Shown here piece after piece: positions 52,357-61,834 of a stretch of DNA of 64,000 nt. This DNA is from Humibacter sp. RRB41 (lineage in GTDB: Bacteria > Actinomycetota > Actinomycetes > Actinomycetales > Microbacteriaceae). The DNA lies in contig NZ_JAKWJQ010000001.1 of assembly GCF_022761015.1 (NCBI RefSeq), positions 620,001-684,000 of the forward strand, written 5' to 3'. The notes below the pieces were generated by a model. It was not told the origin of the DNA. It was given only the letters and a program-made list of their open reading frames with translations, and searched no databases. The stretch's first letter is position 1. Every line of letters starts with the position of its first letter. The position numbers and the translations under genes were made by a program.

Positions 52357-53742
52357 ATGACAGAGGAGACGAGCCCCAGGCCGATCCGTCGCGGGCTGCC
52401 GCGCGTGCACGGAGGAGCGGCGTGGCCGGAGGCCACGCAGGTTCCGGTGGGCGTGGCACCGGCGGCGGGCGAGGCGGCTGAGCACGTCGTGTCCGAGCCG
52501 CTCGCCGGTGAACGCACGACGGTCGTGGCCGGCGACACGACGGTCGTGCCGCCGCCGATCCGCCAGGCGATCGCTCCAACGCTCCCCGCCCGGCCGGACC
52601 GGGTGCGCCGAGGGTTGCCGAGAACGCACGACGGAGAACCGTGGCCGCCAGCGCCAGCGCCAGCGCCAGCTCCGGCGCCAGCGTCGGAGTCGGAGCCGCT
52701 CGCCGTGCCCGCGCCCCTCGCGCCGATCGAGACCGTGCCCGCTTCTCCCGAGGAGCCGGTGCGCACCGAGCCGGTCGACACCGCACCGCCGGAAGCCGCT
52801 CCATCCGCGTCGGAGCGAGGTCCCGCACCCGGCGCAACGAGGCTCTACCGGGGACGCAGCGCCACCCAGTGGGTGTGGCGGTCGATCGGGGCCGCGGTCG
52901 CGATCATCGCGGCAGCGGGCATCCTGGTGCTCGCTGCTCGCGGCCTGCTCACGTTCCGATTCGTGCAGGACTTCGTGCACACGTATCCGGGCGACTACGC
53001 ACTGCCCGCGAGCGCGCCGGTCGGATTCCCTGCGTGGGTTGGTTGGCAGCACTTCTGCAACGCGTTCCTGGTAGTGCTGATCATCCGTTCCGGTATCCAG
53101 GTGAGGCGTGAGAGTAGACCGAAGGCGAGCTGGACACCGCGCTGGAACGCCAATCGCAAGATCAGCCTCACGCTGTGGCTGCACCAGTCGCTCGACCTGC
53201 TCTGGATCGTGAACGGCCTCCTCTTCGTCGTGCTGCTGTTCTGCACAGGGCAGTGGATGCGCGTGATCCCGACCAGCTGGTCGGTGTTCCCGAATGCGGT
53301 CTCCGCCGCGCTGCACTACGCGTCGCTGAACTGGCCGACCGACGATGGCTGGGCCAACTACAACAGCCTGCAGCAGCTCACGTACTTCGCGACGGTCTTC
53401 GTCGCGGCGCCGCTCGCGGCGGTGACCGGCGTACGGATGTCGGGCCTCTGGCCGAAGAAAGCCGAACGCTTGAGCCGGGTGTATCCGGTCGAGCTAGCGA
53501 GAGCCATCCACTTTCCCGTCATGGTCTACTTCGTCGCCTTCATCGTGGTGCACGTCGCGCTGGTGTTCTCGACGGGGGCCCTCCGCAATCTCAACCACAT
53601 GTACGGCGGGAGCGATCAGGTGAACTGGGTGGGATTCTGGATCTTCGTCGTCTCCGTTCTGGTGATGGCCGGCGGCTGGATTGCGGCGCGTCCCGTCATC
53701 GTCGCGCCGATCGCATCGCTGTTCGGCAGAGTCGGCCGGTGA
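52357..53742 (+). CDS. Cytochrome b561-like membrane protein with repeat-containing N-terminal tail
   Basis: A 461-residue protein. Residues 1-165 are Pro/Ala-rich and disordered-looking, with two copies of RRGLPR.H.G..WP (RRGLPRVHGGAAWP near residue 7, RRGLPRTHDGEPWP near 83). The membrane part (about 170-450) resembles the cytochrome b/b561 domain of dehydrogenases and has candidate haem ligands in WQHFCNAF, LWLHQSLDL, AIHFPVMV and VVHVALVF. Its place 7 bp after etfA suggests that it links ETF to the quinone pool. No iron-sulfur or flavin domain is present, so ETF or another partner would have to donate directly. This function is inference. Confidence 0.8.
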   Translation: MTEETSPRPIRRGLPRVHGGAAWPEATQVPVGVAPAAGEAAEHVVSEPLAGERTTVVAGDTTVVPPPIRQAIAPTLPARPDRVRRGLPRTHDGEPWPPAPAPAPAPAPASESEPLAVPAPLAPIETVPASPEEPVRTEPVDTAPPEAAPSASERGPAPGATRLYRGRSATQWVWRSIGAAVAIIAAAGILVLAARGLLTFRFVQDFVHTYPGDYALPASAPVGFPAWVGWQHFCNAFLVVLIIRSGIQVRRESRPKASWTPRWNANRKISLTLWLHQSLDLLWIVNGLLFVVLLFCTGQWMRVIPTSWSVFPNAVSAALHYASLNWPTDDGWANYNSLQQLTYFATVFVAAPLAAVTGVRMSGLWPKKAERLSRVYPVELARAIHFPVMVYFVAFIVVHVALVFSTGALRNLNHMYGGSDQVNWVGFWIFVVSVLVMAGGWIAARPVIVAPIASLFGRVGR

Positions 53743-54992
53743 CCTCCGCGTACCGTGGTTCCACGGCGAGGCTTCTTCTGCTCGCCGGAGCGATGTTCAT
53801 GGTGGGAACCAACGCATCGGTGATCGCCGGGCTCTTGCCCCAGATCGCGAACCAGCTCGGTACGACCCAGGCGACGGTGAGCTACTCGATCACGGTCTAC
53901 GCGGTCATCGTGGCGATCGCCGCGCCGCTGGCATCCATTTTTCTGGCGCGTGCATCGCGTGCCGTGCTGATGGCGTGTGGTGCGGCCTTCTTCTCGATCG
54001 GCACCATCGTCGCCGCGACCAGCGTCAACGTCGAAGGGTTCATCGGCGGTCGCGGCATCGCGGCCCTTGGCGGGGCTGCGCTGGTGCCGACGGCCAGCGC
54101 CGTGGCGACATCCCTCGTGCCGCCGGAACGTCGTGGCAGGGCGCTCGCCATGGTGAGCGCAGGCTTCACCCTGTCGGGCGCAATCGGCACCCCGCTCGGC
54201 ACCGCCCTCGGCAGCATTGCGAGCTGGCGGCTGCCGATGTGGTGCCTGGCGAGCATCGGGATCATCGTCGGCATCGGCATCGCACTGCTGTTCCGAAAGA
54301 TTCCGACCGCGGCACCTGTGCCGATCCGACGCCGCCTGGCACCCCTGGCCGACAGGCGAGTGATCGCCGCGGTGCTGACGACTCTCTTCATGGTCGTCGC
54401 CTTCAACGTCGTGTTCATCTTCAGTGCGAGCCTGACGTCAGGGGCGACGGGCGGCGAGGGCACACTCCTCGCTGTGCTGTTGATGGGCTATGGACTCGCC
54501 GGCGTCGTCGGCAATCTGATCGCCGGTCCGGTCACCGACCGCTACGGCAGCAGGGTGATCGCGGTGATCGCGTTGGTCGCTGTCGGCATCCTTCTCGGCG
54601 TGCTCCCACTGACCGTGTGGTCGTTCCCGCTCTGCCTGATGGTGTTCGCCGTCTGGGGCTTCGTGGCGGCGGGCACGAGCGTGCCCGTTCAGCACAGGCT
54701 TGTGGTCATCGACCCTGATGCCGCAGCCGTCACACTGTCGTGGAACTCCACAGCGATGTACGTCGGAATCGCGCTCTCCCCGCCGCTCGGCAACTTCGTG
54801 ATCGGTCTCGGCGGTCCGCTGCTCACGCCGGTGGCGGGCGTCATCTGCGTCGGGCTGGCGCTGGTGTCGTTCCTGATCGGGCTTCTGCCGACGCGATCTC
54901 GCGTATCTGTTCGCTCGGTCCGCGGCGGCTCGGCGGCCCTGCTTGCTGTGCCGGTCGCGGAGCGGGCGACGTGCGTCGACCCCGCCCCGTGA
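53739..54992 (+). CDS. MFS transporter (AraJ-like/DHA1 group)
   Basis: A 417-residue, 12-helix MFS protein. Helix 1 (LLLLAGAMFMVGTNASVIAG) and the following LPQIANQLG are of the sugar-efflux/DHA1 type; the motif-C-like stretch is SAGFTLSGAIGTPLGTALGS. Motif-A-like sequence DRYGSRVIAV lies after helix 8. The GTG start overlaps the cytochrome b stop by 4 bp, so it is co-translated with the acyl-CoA operon and may move its substrate or an end product. Confidence 0.86.
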   Translation: MTSAYRGSTARLLLLAGAMFMVGTNASVIAGLLPQIANQLGTTQATVSYSITVYAVIVAIAAPLASIFLARASRAVLMACGAAFFSIGTIVAATSVNVEGFIGGRGIAALGGAALVPTASAVATSLVPPERRGRALAMVSAGFTLSGAIGTPLGTALGSIASWRLPMWCLASIGIIVGIGIALLFRKIPTAAPVPIRRRLAPLADRRVIAAVLTTLFMVVAFNVVFIFSASLTSGATGGEGTLLAVLLMGYGLAGVVGNLIAGPVTDRYGSRVIAVIALVAVGILLGVLPLTVWSFPLCLMVFAVWGFVAAGTSVPVQHRLVVIDPDAAAVTLSWNSTAMYVGIALSPPLGNFVIGLGGPLLTPVAGVICVGLALVSFLIGLLPTRSRVSVRSVRGGSAALLAVPVAERATCVDPAP

Positions 54993-55003
54993 GTGCGAAG
55001 CAC

Positions 55004-55052
55004 CCTTCGACCCTTCGACTCGCTGCGCTCGCTCAGGACGGCGCTCGCTCAG
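55004..55052. repeat. Short intergenic repeat with duplicated CGCTCGCTCAGG
   Basis: The gap after the MFS gene reads CCTTCGACCCTTCGACTCG, then CTGCGCTCGCTCAGGACGG, then CGCTCGCTCAGGGAG. The words CCTTCGAC and CGCTCGCTCAGG each occur twice within 50 bp. The CTTCGA...GCTCAGG arrangement resembles dispersed intergenic repeats of high-GC genomes. No T-tract. Confidence 0.5.
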
Positions 55053-55129
55053 GGAGCCGACGTCCACCGCGTAGGCGCAGGCGCCATCAGTACGATGGTG
55101 TGCACCCATCGGCAGAGGCGAGGAGCACA

Positions 55130-55612
55130 GTGTCGCAACGACTTGACGTGGCCGCGCAGTGGCGTCGTGTGTCGCCGAAGTACGTCGTCGTCGTGCTGGT
55201 GAGTTCCCTGATCGGGGGCGTGATCGCCGCTGCGATCGCCGTGTTCGCCTGGCTGGTTCTCGGCTGGGGCTGGGCGTGGATCGCCCTCATCGTCATCGTC
55301 GTGATCGCGCTCGTGCAGCTCATCATCGCTCCGCGTCGTGCCAGGGCGATCGGGTATCAGCTGCGCGACGACGATCTGTTGATCCGCCGCGGCATCATGT
55401 TCCAGCGCTTCGTCGCCGTTCCGTACGGCCGCATGCAACTGCTCGACATCGAGCGCGGTCCGATCGACCGTGTGCTCGGCCTGGCCGAGCTCAAGTTCGT
55501 GACGGCGGCGGCGTCGAGCAGGGTCTCGATCCCCGGGCTCGTCGACACGGATGCCGCGTGGCTGCGCGATCGCCTCGTCGAGCTTGCCGAGGCGCGCAGG
55601 ACGGGGCTCTGA
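55130..55612 (+). CDS. Bacterial PH domain membrane protein (YdbS-like)
   Basis: A 160-residue protein. Two adjacent helices (YVVVVLVSSLIGGVIAAAIA and WAWIALIVIVVIALVQLII) precede one bacterial PH-like domain (RARAIGYQLRDDDLLIRRGI, PYGRMQLLDIERGPIDR). This is the ydbS half of the ydbS-ydbT pair found in Firmicutes and Actinobacteria. GTG 55130 has AGGAG 6-10 bases upstream, with a TACGAT box at 55091-55096. Function unknown; in Bacillus the pair protects against some membrane-active peptides. Confidence 0.87.
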   Translation: MSQRLDVAAQWRRVSPKYVVVVLVSSLIGGVIAAAIAVFAWLVLGWGWAWIALIVIVVIALVQLIIAPRRARAIGYQLRDDDLLIRRGIMFQRFVAVPYGRMQLLDIERGPIDRVLGLAELKFVTAAASSRVSIPGLVDTDAAWLRDRLVELAEARRTGL

Positions 55613-55619
55613 CGTTCTC

Positions 55620-57230
55620 GTGACCGAGACCTATTCGGCGGCGACGGGGCTCGCCGACGGCGAGTGGCATCGGATGCACAAGGCGACCCCGTTCCTGCGC
55701 GGCGGGATCGCCATCGTCGCCGTCGCCGGCGTGATCATCGCGAATCTGCGCGAACGCATCGTCAACCTCTTTCTCGGAACGCCCGACTATCCGTCAGGCG
55801 ATCCGGTCGACGCGATCATCAAGCACAACTTCGAATGGCCGGCGATCGGCATCGCGGTGGTGGTGATCGCAGCCTGCGTCGGCGTCTTCACGTTGTCGTG
55901 GCGAGTGCAGACGTTCCGCGTGACGAACGAAGCCGTCGAACTGCGCAGCGGCATCCTGAGGCGACAAGAGCGCAAGGCCAGGCTCGATCGCATCCAGGGC
56001 ATCAATGTTCAGCGGCCCATCTTCGCCAGGGTGTTCGGCGCAGCGAAGCTCGAGATCGTGGTCGCCGGCCACGACGCCAACCTCGACCTCGCCTATCTGC
56101 CGTCGAAGGTGACCGAGACCCTCCGGCGTGAGATCCTGCGCCTGGCGTCGGGTGTGCGGGCCGAGGAAAACGTGCAACGCGACGCCGCGGGGGCGCCCTT
56201 CGACTCGCCTGCGGCTCCCGCAGAGGGCGGCGGCTCGGCATCGTCGTCCTTGCGCGGGTCGGCCCGCGACGTCGTCGCCGACCGCGTCGACGAGTTCATC
56301 AGCCCGGCCGATCTCGATCCGGATGCCGCGCCACCGGCATCCGTGGTGCGCATGCATCCCGGCCGGCTTGCCGGCTCGCTGCTGTTGAGTGGACCAAGCA
56401 TCGTGATGCTGCTCATCGTGATCGCGATCATCGTGGGCGCGGCGACCGGACGTTTGTGGCTGATCATCCTGATCTTCCCGATGGTGCTGAGCCTTGGCGG
56501 GCTCTACATCCGCCGCTTCAGCAAGGCCGTCCGTTACAACATCGCGGGCAGCGACCAGGGCGTGCGTATCGGCTTCGGACTGCTCACCACCAGCAGCGAG
56601 ACCGTGCCGCCCCGGCGCATCCACGCGGTCGAACTACTGCAGCCGCTCGCCTGGCGTCCGTTCGGATGGTGGCAGGTGCGCATGAACACTGCAGGGCACA
56701 CCCGCGGACGCAACTCGGCGGGCGAGTCCCGCACCACGACGCTGCCGGTCGGCAACCGCCGCGACGTGCAGCGCGTGCTTCCCCTGCTGCTCCCCGGTAT
56801 GGACGACGTTGTGCGGGATGCCATCGCGCACGCGGGCATGACGGCTCGCGCCGACCAGTCCGCATTCTCGTCTGCACCGGGGAGGGCCGCATGGCTGCGA
56901 CCGTTCTCGTGGCGCAAGACCGGCTACACGATCGCGGACGGCGTGATCGTCGTGCGGCACGGCGCGATCTGGCGACGCGTCGTGTTCGTGCCGCTCGCGC
57001 GCATGCAGAGTGTCGAGGTGGAGCAGGGGCCGGTGCGGCGCATCCTCGACCTGGCATCCGCCGACGTGCACCTCATCGACGGACCGGTCCACGCGAGGCT
57101 GCCGGTAGTCGATGTGCGGTCCGCCGAAGAACTCTTCGCGCTCGCGGGCGCAGGAGCGATCGCGTTCGCCGAGAGCGAGGCAGAGCACGGCACGCCTCCC
57201 GCACCGTCGAACACAGGGAGGGATGCCTGA
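55620..57230 (+). CDS. Multi-domain bacterial PH domain membrane protein (YdbT-like)
   Basis: A 536-residue protein. Helix pair 1 (about 25-95), PH-like domain 1 (FRVTNEAVELRSGILRRQER, then RIQGINVQRPIFARVFG), a Pro/Ala/Ser linker, helix pair 2 (about 255-300), PH-like domain 2 (RIGFGLLTTSSETVPPRRIH) and a third, degenerate one (WRKTGYTIADGVIVVRHGAI, PLARMQSVEVEQGPVRR). GTG 55620 lies 7 bp after the YdbS-like gene. The three cores keep the R(I/M)Q..(D/E)..(Q/R)GP pattern. Its stop overlaps the next ATG by one base. Confidence 0.86.
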   Translation: MTETYSAATGLADGEWHRMHKATPFLRGGIAIVAVAGVIIANLRERIVNLFLGTPDYPSGDPVDAIIKHNFEWPAIGIAVVVIAACVGVFTLSWRVQTFRVTNEAVELRSGILRRQERKARLDRIQGINVQRPIFARVFGAAKLEIVVAGHDANLDLAYLPSKVTETLRREILRLASGVRAEENVQRDAAGAPFDSPAAPAEGGGSASSSLRGSARDVVADRVDEFISPADLDPDAAPPASVVRMHPGRLAGSLLLSGPSIVMLLIVIAIIVGAATGRLWLIILIFPMVLSLGGLYIRRFSKAVRYNIAGSDQGVRIGFGLLTTSSETVPPRRIHAVELLQPLAWRPFGWWQVRMNTAGHTRGRNSAGESRTTTLPVGNRRDVQRVLPLLLPGMDDVVRDAIAHAGMTARADQSAFSSAPGRAAWLRPFSWRKTGYTIADGVIVVRHGAIWRRVVFVPLARMQSVEVEQGPVRRILDLASADVHLIDGPVHARLPVVDVRSAEELFALAGAGAIAFAESEAEHGTPPAPSNTGRDA

Positions 57231-58090
57231 TGGCCGCCAGATCGGGACGCCTCGGGGTCGGCATCGTGGGCGCGGGCCGCGTCGGCGCCGTGCTCGGCGC
57301 GGCGCTCGCCGGAGCGGGGCACGCCCTTGTCGGCATCGCGACGTCGAGCCAGCAGAACCGCGAGCGTGCCGAGGCTCTGCTGCCCGGTGTTCCCGTTCTG
57401 TCGGTGCCCGACGTGATCGAACGCGCCGAGTTGGTGCTTCTGGCCGTGCCGGGCTCTGAGCTGCCCACCCTCGTGAACGGGCTCGCGCTCACGGGTGCGT
57501 GGCAACCCGGACAGCTCGTTGTGCACACCGCGCCCGAGTTCGGGGTCGGTGTGCTCACGCCGGCACTGCAGCGGGGCGCCATTCCGCTCGCGCTGCATCC
57601 TGCGATGGTGTTCAGCGGCACGAGTCTCGACCTCGCCAGGCTCGCCGAGAGCTACTTCGCCGTCACAGCGCCCGCTCCCGTGCTGCCGATCGGACAGGCG
57701 CTCGTCGTCGAGATGGGCGGCGAACCTGTGATCGTCGACGAGAGAGCTCGCGCGGCGTACGCGGAGGCGGTCTCGACGGCGACCACGTTCTCGCGCTCGA
57801 TCGTGGAGCAGGCATCCGGAATCCTCGCGGGACTCGGAATCGAGAATCCCGGGGCATACCTGTCCTCGCTGGTGCGTTCATCCGTCGACGAGGCGCTGCG
57901 CAGGGCCGGGGCGCCGACGGAGCTCGACGTGCTCGACGTGCCAGGGCTGCTCGGCGGGGTCGGGCCGCTCGACGGAACCGGGCCGGGCGACGGGACGGGC
58001 TCGCTCGACGCGGGTGGAGACATCCGCGGCCTCGATCTCGACGTGGACCGTTTCGATACCGACGACCCCGAAGAACCGGAGGAGAGATGA
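57230..58090 (+). CDS. Rossmann-like plus DUF2520 protein, candidate ketopantoate reductase
   Basis: A 286-residue protein. LGVGIVGAGRVGAVLGAALA is an NAD(P)-binding Rossmann start; the middle helical domain (IPLALHPAMVFSGTSLDLAR, then SRSIVEQASGILAGLGIENP) is DUF2520, related to the C-terminal halves of ketopantoate and pyrroline-5-carboxylate reductases. A low-complexity tail (GPLDGTGPGDGTGSLDAGG and acidic DDPEEPEER) follows. It overlaps panC by 4 bp, and panB or panE is not seen here. Its place suggests that it reduces ketopantoate to pantoate for PanC; this is inference. Confidence 0.82.
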   Translation: MAARSGRLGVGIVGAGRVGAVLGAALAGAGHALVGIATSSQQNRERAEALLPGVPVLSVPDVIERAELVLLAVPGSELPTLVNGLALTGAWQPGQLVVHTAPEFGVGVLTPALQRGAIPLALHPAMVFSGTSLDLARLAESYFAVTAPAPVLPIGQALVVEMGGEPVIVDERARAAYAEAVSTATTFSRSIVEQASGILAGLGIENPGAYLSSLVRSSVDEALRRAGAPTELDVLDVPGLLGGVGPLDGTGPGDGTGSLDAGGDIRGLDLDVDRFDTDDPEEPEER

Positions 58091-58953
58091 CCGAGCCGCG
58101 TGTGGTGCACACGATCGCCGGCATACGAGACGAGGTGCAGCATGCCCGTGCCCGTGGCGCGCGCGTCGCCCTCGTGCCGACGATGGGCGCTTTGCACGCC
58201 GGGCACCTGGCGCTCGTGCGCCGCGCGCGCGAACTCGCCGACGTCGTGGTCGTCTCCATCTTCGTGAACCCGCTGCAGTTCGGGCCGAACGAGGACTTCG
58301 AACGTTATCCCCGCACGCTCGACGCCGATCTGACGGCGCTGGACGACCTCGCGGACCTCGTGTTCGCGCCGTCTGCCGCCGAGATGTACCCGAGCGGGCC
58401 GACGCAGACCCGGGTCACCGGCGGCGAGGTCGCAGAGCTCCTCGACGGTGCGTCGCGGCCAGGGCACTTCGACGGCATGCTCACGGTGGTGGCCAAGCTG
58501 CTGAACATCGTGCAGCCGCACTTCGCGATGTTCGGACAGAAGGATGCCCAACAGGTCTTCCTGGTGCGGCAGATGGTCACCGACCTGAACCTGCCGGTGT
58601 CGATCGAGGCGGTTGAGACCGTACGAGAGGGAGACGGACTGGCGCTGTCGAGCCGCAACGGGTTCCTGGACGGCCAGGCGCGCAAAGCGGCCGTCGTGCT
58701 CTCGGTCGCGCTGGCGGATGCCGCAGCAGCGGCTCACGACGGCGCCTCGGCAGCACTCGCCGCCGGTCTGGAGCGCGTCGACGCCGTGTCTGGAGCCTCC
58801 GGGGCGACCGTTAAGCTTGATTACCTGGCCATCGTCGACCCGCAGACCTTCCGTTCCGTCGCAGAGGCGTATCGCGGACCCGCCATCGCGCTGATCGCGG
58901 CCCGGGTGGGCGAGACGCGACTCATCGACAACGCGAGCGTCGTGATCGGGTGA
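58087..58953 (+). CDS. panC: Pantoate-beta-alanine ligase
   Basis: A 288-residue pantothenate synthetase that condenses pantoate and beta-alanine with ATP. VPTMGALHAGHLALVRRA is the ATP-binding HxGH-type motif, VVVSIFVNPLQFGPNEDF the pantoate region, FGQKDAQQVFLVRQMV the KDxQQ motif and LALSSRNGFL the SSRN/KMSKS-like loop. Length is normal. The ATG overlaps the stop of the DUF2520 gene. Confidence 0.97.
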   Translation: MTEPRVVHTIAGIRDEVQHARARGARVALVPTMGALHAGHLALVRRARELADVVVVSIFVNPLQFGPNEDFERYPRTLDADLTALDDLADLVFAPSAAEMYPSGPTQTRVTGGEVAELLDGASRPGHFDGMLTVVAKLLNIVQPHFAMFGQKDAQQVFLVRQMVTDLNLPVSIEAVETVREGDGLALSSRNGFLDGQARKAAVVLSVALADAAAAAHDGASAALAAGLERVDAVSGASGATVKLDYLAIVDPQTFRSVAEAYRGPAIALIAARVGETRLIDNASVVIG

Positions 58954-58995
58954 GGCGGCCGCACGATCGCAATACCGCAGAACCGCACCACCGCA

Positions 58996-59031
58996 GGTTG
59001 AGGAGCACGCGCAGGCGTGCGTCTTGAAACC
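58996..59031. repeat. REP-like imperfect palindrome between panC and lysS
   Basis: GGTTGAGGAGCACGC (58996-59010) and GCGTGCGTCTTGAAACC (59015-59031) fold into a hairpin with a perfect GCACGC/GCGTGC inner stem and a partly paired outer GGTT..AACC. Sequences of the form GGTTGAGGAGC...GTC(T)CGAAACC recur in intergenic regions of Microbacteriaceae, as far as I recall. It could end panC transcription, but there is no T-tract. Confidence 0.5.
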
Positions 59032-59059
59032 GCCCCGAACAGGATGACGAAGAGGAACC

Positions 59060-60610
<1,551 letters not shown>

Positions 60611-60659
60611 CCAGCCCGCAGCCCCCGCCACCGCCCCGCCACCGCCCGCCGGTCTCACC

Positions 60660-60687
60660 CGGTCCCGCCCGGCCCAAGGTGGGACCG
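60660..60687. terminator. Hairpin after lysS
   Basis: CGGTCCC (60660-60666) and GGGACCG (60681-60687) make a perfect 7-bp stem with a 14-base loop, 50 bp after the lysS stop. No T-tract follows. It lies between a C-rich tract (60621-60652) and the left palindromic element, and could be a lysS terminator or part of that element. Confidence 0.35.
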
Positions 60688-60696
60688 TGGCGGAAA

Positions 60697-60748
60697 ACAG
60701 GCAGGAAAGCGCATACCACGCGGGAACAGGCACGATCCGCCTGTTTCC
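60697..60748 (+). repeat. Palindromic element, left copy (inverted relative to 61746-61797)
   Basis: A 52-bp element beginning ACAGGCAGGAAAGCGCATAC and ending GCCTGTTTCC. Its inner hairpin is GGGAACAGGC (60722-60731), loop ACGATCC, GCCTGTTTCC (60739-60748), ten pairs with one G-T. It matches the reverse complement of 61746-61797 at 47 of 52 positions. A C-rich tract (60621-60652) lies on its outer side. The element lies 122 bp before the AbiEi/DUF559 gene. Confidence 0.88.
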
Positions 60749-60869
60749 GCGTGAACTGCCTGCATCGCGGTCGTGGTGTCTCCGCGTCCACAGCCTGCAT
60801 CGCACAGAGTCCTCCACCATCTGGCACTGATCAGGATGCCTGCCACGCGCACCCGGACACGATGAGCAC

Positions 60870-61718
60870 ATGGCCCGCGTCGCCAGTACACTCGTCCGCC
60901 TACAAGGGCTCGCAACGCGAGCCCAGCTGAGGCAGAACGGATGCACCGACCACGAGATCCGTGATTATGTCGCGGCAGGATTCGCCAAGACGGTGCGACG
61001 CTCCTGGCTCGCGGCGCCCACTGCCCGACGTGAGGCGGTCCGTGCTGTAGAACTGGGCGGCATTCTCGGCGGTGAAAGCGCACTCCGCAGCATGGGCGTG
61101 TGGGTCTCGCAGAACACCGGTCTCTGCGTCGCTGCACCCAGGACTGCGAGCAGGCTCCCTCCGCTTCGGGTTGGCGAGTATCGGGTGCATCCGCACACGT
61201 TCGTCTGGCCCGAAGGCATCCGCTGGCGAATGGGTGTTGTGGATGCCCTCGTGGTGCTCGCCGGCAGAGTGAGCTATCAGCACCTCGTCGCTTCGATCGA
61301 CAGCGCGCTGCACAAGGGCGTGCTTTCCGCCCGCCAACTCGACGAACTCTTCGCACGGCTGCCCGCGCGCCTGCGGTTCGCGCGAGCGCTCGTCGAGCCC
61401 CTCAGCGCATCCGGAATCGAGACCATATTCCGGCTCGCAGCCATCGCGGTGGGCTGGCACGTGCAGGTGCAGGTCGACATTCCGGGCATCGGCCTGGTCG
61501 ATCACCTCATCAACGGCTGGCTGATCGTTGAGACCGACGGTGACGAGTTCCATTCGTCCAGGCAGCAGCGAGCGAAGGATCGCTCTCGGGATGCGGCAGC
61601 CGTTCGCAAGGGCATGAAATCCCATCGGTTCGGGTACGAGCAGATCATGAACGATCTCGACGGATGCATCGAGGTTGTGGCGGACATCCTGGCCGCTGGC
61701 CGTCCTGGTCGCTCCTGA
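60870..61718 (+). CDS. AbiEi-like N-terminal domain fused to DUF559 (Vsr-like) endonuclease domain
   Basis: A 282-residue protein. Residues 1-60 (LVRLQGLATRAQLRQNGCTD, then VRRSWLAAP) form the winged-helix domain of type IV antitoxin AbiEi-like proteins. The C-terminal part (about 190-275) is DUF559, a PD-(D/E)XK-like fold related to very-short-patch-repair nucleases: GIGLVDHLINGWLIVETDGD and EFHSSRQQRAKDRSRDAA give D...ExDG..FH and DR.RD. No toxin partner is adjacent. ATG 60870 precedes the domain directly. It is enclosed by inverted copies of a palindromic element, which suggests a mobile cassette. Its biological role is unknown. Confidence 0.82.
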   Translation: MARVASTLVRLQGLATRAQLRQNGCTDHEIRDYVAAGFAKTVRRSWLAAPTARREAVRAVELGGILGGESALRSMGVWVSQNTGLCVAAPRTASRLPPLRVGEYRVHPHTFVWPEGIRWRMGVVDALVVLAGRVSYQHLVASIDSALHKGVLSARQLDELFARLPARLRFARALVEPLSASGIETIFRLAAIAVGWHVQVQVDIPGIGLVDHLINGWLIVETDGDEFHSSRQQRAKDRSRDAAAVRKGMKSHRFGYEQIMNDLDGCIEVVADILAAGRPGRS

Positions 61719-61745
61719 CGCCGGTCGACCACAGGCAAATCGAGT

Positions 61746-61797
61746 GGGGACAGGCAGATCGTGCCTGTCCCCGCGAGGTATGCGCTTTCCTGCCTGT
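61746..61797 (-). repeat. Palindromic element, right copy (inverted relative to 60697-60748)
   Basis: Read on the minus strand it begins ACAGGCAGGAAAGCGCATAC, as the left copy does, and ends GCCTGTCCCC. The inner hairpin is perfect: GGGGACAGGC (61746-61755), 7-base loop, GCCTGTCCCC (61763-61772). Relative to the left copy an A-T pair is replaced by G-C, and a G-T by G-C, so pairing is maintained. It begins 28 bp after the AbiEi/DUF559 stop and has a G-rich tract on its outer side. Confidence 0.88.
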
Positions 61798-61834
61798 TCT
61801 CGCGATGGGCGGCGGGGGCGAGGGCGGGCGAGGC

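Noticed and set aside
52650-52690. CCAGCGCCAGCGCCAGCGCC tract as a regulatory repeat
   Set aside because: It is in frame within the Pro/Ala-rich tail of the cytochrome b protein and encodes PAPAPAPAP.
48538-53316. Long minus-strand open frames opposite the hydratase, etfBA and cytochrome b genes
   Set aside because: Compositional shadows in high-GC DNA; the plus-strand genes have full family signatures.
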